From positions 11,607,060 through 11,671,059 of the forward strand of contig NC_049997.1 in NCBI RefSeq assembly GCF_000003815.2: DNA of 64,000 bases, read 5' to 3'. The notes below the pieces were generated by a model that saw nothing but the letters and a program-made list of their open reading frames with translations, ran no database searches and was not told the DNA's origin. The translations under genes and the position numbers were made by a program. Shown one piece after another: positions 61,801 to 64,000 of the stretch; position 1 is the first letter of the stretch, and the number at the start of each line of letters is the position of its first letter. The stretch comes from Branchiostoma floridae. Taxonomy: Eukaryota; Chordata; Leptocardii; Amphioxiformes; Branchiostomatidae.

Positions 61801-62742
61801 GTCTGCAGTAGAACGTACCTAAAACACAGTGGAAACTGTAAGTAACCTACACTTTATACCACCAAAGCAGAATTTTCTCAGACACTTTTATTTTATTCTA
61901 CAAGACACACAATTAAACAAATCACCAATGTTAAAGTTTGTAACCAACCATTGATTGTTGTTTGATCACCATGTGAGCTTTTATCTTTTTTTATTAACAC
62001 ACAGCACACTAGACACAAAAAATCACCAATTTCAAAATTTGCGAGGATAGTCATTCAGCATGTGGAATTTCATACATGTAGCTTGATTATTTCTTTGATA
62101 AACACACAGCACACTAGATACAAAAAAGCAACTGTTAAGTGTTCCGCATGGCTCAAATTAACCTTCAGCACTCAAACTCCCCAGTGTACCAGCACAGCAC
62201 CCTAAGAGTGCTGAGGGTTAATCAGTAATGTACATGTAGCAGTGAGGTAGGGGAAAGCTGTGTACTGTGCAACATTAGGGTTCATACAGCCTGAAACAGT
62301 CAGTACCAGGATTTCTTTTCATACAAGATGGCCAGGATTGACTCCCTGATAAGATCATGTTAATAGTAGTCAAACAGGCCTCTACTGACTTTGTAAACTT
62401 TCATTTGTTATATAATTCCAAACCTACATTTTGTATAAGAAAGAACTTTTTCATTTCAAGGTTTAGGTACTGAACATACTTTTTCTTTTGTTCTGATTTG
62501 CCTTACAGTCAAAAGATCAACCAATTCATTTTTACAGTTTGTTGCCGATTATACTTCAGGCTCTTTGACATGCAAGTACAATATTTGATTTGACTGTCTA
62601 TGTCAATACTGTATGAACCATGGCAAAAGAGAATCATCAGTGCAGTGGAGTGAGGCAGTGAAAAGTGCGCTTTATCCACACATCAAGCTTTGAACACGCC
62701 CAACCGACTGACCTTTTTTAACCTTATCACCGTCAATATTGT
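36093..62742 (-). CDS. MICAL: MICAL (F-actin monooxygenase), C-terminal 1,905 residues
   Basis: MICAL proteins are flavin monooxygenases that oxidise and disassemble F-actin and are controlled by a C-terminal Rab-binding domain. Twenty-three exons from 62742 down to the stop at 36093-36095 join with no phase conflict: 62713-62742, 61736-61818, 60860-60938, 60008-60173, 59445-59581, 57895-58026, 56915-57013, 56166-56261, 55374-55466, 54639-54761, 54306-54415, 53624-53761, 52897-53118, 51347-51466, 47208-50309, 46645-46831, 46084-46179, 45113-45228, 44431-44638, 41747-41840, 40828-40901, 38880-38994, 36093-36192. The order is LIM end (GTFYCRPHF), acidic linker, a 3.1-kb low-complexity exon, then the bMERB coiled coil. 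The N-terminal FAD and CH domains must lie right of the window. MICAL3 is the closest vertebrate in layout. A single invertebrate MICAL is expected. Confidence 0.9.
41031..41435. repeat. Dispersed repeat with hairpin head, copy 2
   Basis: This copy has the same order as 25186-25610: AATACAACACGGTGTATCCC, a CCGCGGG-containing core, CCACCTGAGAAAACGCAT, CGTATTCGGCCCGTTCGAA and ATGACATAA. The right arm of the head hairpin is shortened. It lies in a MICAL intron. Confidence 0.7.
44733..45002 (-). repeat. Intronic relics of the start of a bMERB exon
   Basis: The true exon start (44638 downward) reads GATCGCAAGGCTCTCCACGA on the minus strand. Near 44771 downward is CAGGATCGTAAAGCTCTCCA, and near 45000 downward a more diverged CAGAATCATATGGCTCTCCA followed later by GATCAGAAAG. 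Both keep the CAG acceptor-like step. They look like old tandem copies of the exon edge and its flank. Confidence 0.55.
47208..50309 (-). CDS. MICAL: Giant MICAL exon (1,034 codons, phase 0 at both ends)
   Basis: This single exon of 3,102 bp is low in complexity, charged and rich in S, P, K and E, so probably disordered. The N-terminal third has alternating acidic and basic stretches and four spaced Y-E motifs (TYEEALARREEE, MYEERLARMEN, RYEDKLRKLAAE, TYERQLSQMETEEE). The middle has short proline motifs (RPLPPRP, RRPLPSLPK) suited to SH3 binding. The end is a long K/S/R region (SKEKLLDSKSKVSRP). There is one RRLYDILG, related to the LYxxLFG motif in neighbouring exons. Vertebrate MICAL3 has a comparable long linker. 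Both ends are phase 0, so skipping keeps the frame. Confidence 0.88.
51347..53761 (-). CDS. MICAL: Three symmetric MICAL exons with LYxxLFG motifs
   Basis: Exons 53624-53761 (46 codons), 52897-53118 (74 codons) and 51347-51466 (40 codons) are all phase 0 to 0. The first ends PTDLYSKLFGGK and the third NSEDLYRRLFGK, the same motif placed at the same point just before the donor. The middle one holds KSPIGAFLKIDEEEGY and SPKRPRSPQMSPKRVRSPQ repeats. Donor choice (GTATGA and GTATGG rather than a GT 7 or 4 bases earlier) was set by keeping the frame. The acceptor of 51466 is poor in pyrimidines, so that exon is the least certain. Confidence 0.7.
54306..60938 (-). CDS. MICAL: MICAL acidic linker built of small cassette exons
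   Basis: Nine small exons follow the LIM domain. 60008-60173 has KRYRATPERVELENYR and 59445-59581 has SPLDVMSWAKKVENAASL, both recognisable MICAL blocks. Then five consecutive exons (57895-58026, 56915-57013, 56166-56261, 55374-55466, 54639-54761) all split a codon after its first base at both ends, and most begin or end with acidic residues. The 54639 exon is almost pure E/D (over 25 acidic residues). Several contain a lone tryptophan in a short hydrophobic patch (DLVWLEP, NWHLSP, PQWHEPL, ELLWRVV, VLDWQEP). Any of the five could be skipped in frame. Confidence 0.85.
56750..56826. repeat. Short inverted repeat in MICAL intron
   Basis: TTATGTGTCAAAGTTGAATATGAAGGCCCTG mirrors CAGGGGCCTTCAACTTTGACATATAA, with a 3-nt gap in one arm and a loop of about 20 nt. 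It could be a small MITE. Confidence 0.55.
58228..58301. repeat. Perfect 36-bp inverted repeat with 2-nt spacer
   Basis: The left arm (58228-58263) runs from AAAGTAGTTACTCAAGCAAC to GATATGATTTGGAG. The right arm (58266-58301) is its exact reverse complement. The two bases between are GT. Single-arm relatives lie at 22169-22198 (ACTCAAGCAACTGGATATG) and 59641-59670. It lies in a MICAL intron just left of the exon at 57895-58026. Confidence 0.8.
60155..60645 (-). repeat. 103-bp tandem array containing the start of a MICAL exon
   Basis: TACCTCTTCTG recurs at 60155, 60258, 60361 and 60464, exactly 103 bp apart, followed by a degraded stretch to about 60645. The first copy holds the true start of exon 60008-60173. 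The others keep the acceptor-like CACAG and about 16 nt of the exon (AGCCTGTCCAGAAGAG), followed by GTAC or GTAT, which looks like a donor. Use of such a 16-nt microexon would break the frame. Confidence 0.8.
60646..60835. repeat. Degraded third copy of the 25186/41031 repeat
   Basis: AATCAGGTATTGGGATTTTC, GCCCGTGTGATACAAC and CAGGTATGACATA occur in the same order as in the tails of the other two copies. The GC-rich head is missing. Confidence 0.55.
61030..61496. repeat. 39-bp minisatellite in MICAL intron
   Basis: About 12 units contain CCTGTCCCTGGTGCTGAA then TATAACATCCACACAA. The period is a multiple of three, so long frames stay open on both strands without meaning. Two unit subtypes (ATCCACACAAGTAG and ATTCACACAACCAG) alternate, suggesting a higher-order repeat. 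Confidence 0.85.
61736..62742 (-). CDS. MICAL: MICAL LIM-domain end (30-bp microexon plus 83-bp exon)
   Basis: Exon 61736-61818 begins GTFYCRPHFRMQKRKRP, with the C and H zinc ligands of the last LIM knuckle, then DDDEDEEEK. The exon before it is only 30 bp (62713-62742) and reads NIDGDKVKKG between a TTTTGCGCAG acceptor and a GTCAGT donor. The phases (2 in, 1 out) match both sides. Together they form the usual run from a beta hairpin into FYC.PHF. Confidence 0.75.
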
Positions 62743-63005
62743 CTGCGCAAAAAAAGGGAACCAGGAAATAAAATGAAACAATGAAGACTTAAAACAGAGT
62801 TGACAGAGGAAGGATGCATGAATGAAATTAATGATGTAACATTACATAAAATTATGCTAAAAGATAAGTACATTTAGGTTCAATAACGTTAACTAACACA
62901 GCAATGTAACATGTACTAGATATGATATGGAATAAAAGTTTTAAACATAATACTACCAATAGACAAGTGCACTCAGTAAGTATCTTAATATGTGGAACAC
63001 TGCTA

Positions 63006-63197
63006 CTCACTCATTCACTCATTCACTCACTCACTCACTCACTCACTCACTCACTCACTCACTCACTCACACTCACTCACACACCAACTCACTCACTCAC
63101 ACACCAACTCACTCACTCACTCACACACCAACTCACTCACTCACTCACTCACTCACATACCAACTCAATCACTCACTTACTCACTCACTCACTCACA
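63006..63197. repeat. (ACTC)n microsatellite
   Basis: About 190 bp of ACTC repeats are broken by a few ACACCA and ACATACCA interruptions that recur in step (CACACACCAACTCACTCACT), showing larger-unit slippage. Long frames here are artefacts. Confidence 0.95.
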
Positions 63198-63307
63198 ACC
63201 GTTCCATTATAAATACAATTACAGCATCCGAAAATAGTTTCATCAGGTTGGTAGAATATAGGATGAAGGAGAATTCTTTGTACACAACCAGTGGGTACTT
63301 ACATAGC

Positions 63308-64000
63308 TTACGTTTCAATGTCTCTCAGACACCTTCGTCAGAGCTTCTAACTGGAGTTCTGCTTCTCACCGCTATATGTAGCCGATGTAGGTGGCGCTTT
63401 TGCGGTGAGAAAACAATCCCAAACGTGGCTTAGTTTGTATCCCCCCTCGTCCCGGTTCATCACTGGGGTTGACTTTCTTATCCAGATGGCCTCCTTAATC
63501 CACCGTGCCCGCCTATTGTCTTCCCTGTCTATGACCTTCGCCCCCTCCCAGTCAATTACGCAATTGTTCCTGGCGATATGGTCTGTAACTGCCGACTTCT
63601 TTTCTTCTTTGAGCGCAAGCCTTTTTTTTGATCTTGTGTATCTTGTGGCATCTATGTTGTTGGCTTCTTTCTTGTGTTCTTCTAACCTCGTCCCAAAAGT
63701 CCTTCCTGTTTCACCAATATACACCTGATCACAGCTCTGGCACGGGATTCTGTACACACAGGCTGTTTTGGCTAAGTCCTCCTGTTTGTCCTTAGGATGC
63801 ACTAACAGACTTCTCAGTGTTGTTTTGGGTTTGACTGCAGTGGCTATCCCGTGTTTCCGAAATACCCTTTCTAACTAAGCCACGTTTGGGATTGTTTTCT
63901 TACCGCAAAAGCGCCACCTACATCGGCTACATATAGCGGTGAAAAGCAGAACTCCAGTTAGAAGCTCTGACGAAGGTGTCTGACAGACATCGAAACGTAA
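63308..64000 (-). mobile_element. Penelope-like element fragment: GIY-YIG domain between inverted arms
   Basis: The frame 63347-63802 (151 residues, minus strand) has CVYRIPCQSCDQVYIGETGR then GTRLEEHKKEA, the GIY-YIG endonuclease signature, and later DHIARNNCVIDWEGAKVI, as in the C-terminal endonuclease of Penelope-like retroelements. The reverse transcriptase part is absent. The element is bracketed by inverted arms of about 126 bp: 63308-63433 mirrors 63875-64000, both with TTACGTTTC at the outer tip. The right arm ends exactly at the window edge, so the element may continue. A C-terminal relic of the same family is at 16013-16106. Confidence 0.8.

Noticed and set aside
63006..63197. CRISPR-like array
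   Set aside because: Simple tetranucleotide repeat without unique spacers, in a eukaryotic intron.
62922..63433. Frames rich in THSLTHSL
   Set aside because: Pure translation of the ACTC microsatellite.

Overview
This window is metazoan nuclear DNA: short coding exons with GT/AG borders, long AT-rich introns, and a dense load of small transposons, tRNA-derived SINEs, LINE reverse transcriptase fragments and a Penelope-like element. The gene families (a single MICAL, an FXR-like nuclear receptor, a very regular TPR protein) and the repeats look like an invertebrate deuterostome, and a cephalochordate (amphioxus) is my best guess. That assignment is inference.

Layout. (1) 676-4620, minus strand: the first coding exons of CEP290, running off the left edge. 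It is head to head with CCDC34 (plus strand, 7102-10333). Both are cilium or centrosome genes. The interval between them holds two candidate first exons, a YY1-like motif and an exact match to the RFX X-box consensus (4201-4214). (2) 10.3-15.5 kb: the shared 3' flank of CCDC34 and a convergent nuclear receptor gene. It holds a tandem array made from the receptor's own last coding segment (activation helix 12 plus stop codon). One unit of the array is split by a 2,448-bp non-autonomous DNA element. (3) 15519-27.7 kb, minus strand: a complete NR1H/FXR-like nuclear receptor, 8 coding exons and 496 codons before the stop, all phases consistent. Its introns hold many MITEs. (4) 25-30 kb: repeats and dead LINE pieces. 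(5) 30483-33287, minus strand: an intronless 934-residue TPR protein with an out-of-frame nucleotidyltransferase-like piece just upstream. (6) 36093-62742, minus strand: the C-terminal 1,905 residues of MICAL in 23 phase-consistent exons. They run from the end of the LIM domain through acidic cassette exons and a 3.1-kb exon to the C-terminal bMERB Rab-binding coiled coil. The catalytic and CH domains must lie beyond the right edge. (7) 63.0-64.0 kb: an ACTC microsatellite and a Penelope-like GIY-YIG fragment bracketed by 126-bp inverted arms.

The most unusual feature is the helix-12 array: 13 copies of a 69- or about 80-bp unit, each derived from the receptor's AF-2 helix plus stop. Most copies still read as a helix-12 peptide followed by a stop. 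Two other exon edges in the window (MICAL exons at 60008-60173 and 44431-44638) have also been duplicated into neighbouring intron sequence.

Limits. Exon borders were set by eye from splice consensus, frame and family similarity. No alignment, folding or transcript data were available. Orthology names rest on recognisable motifs.
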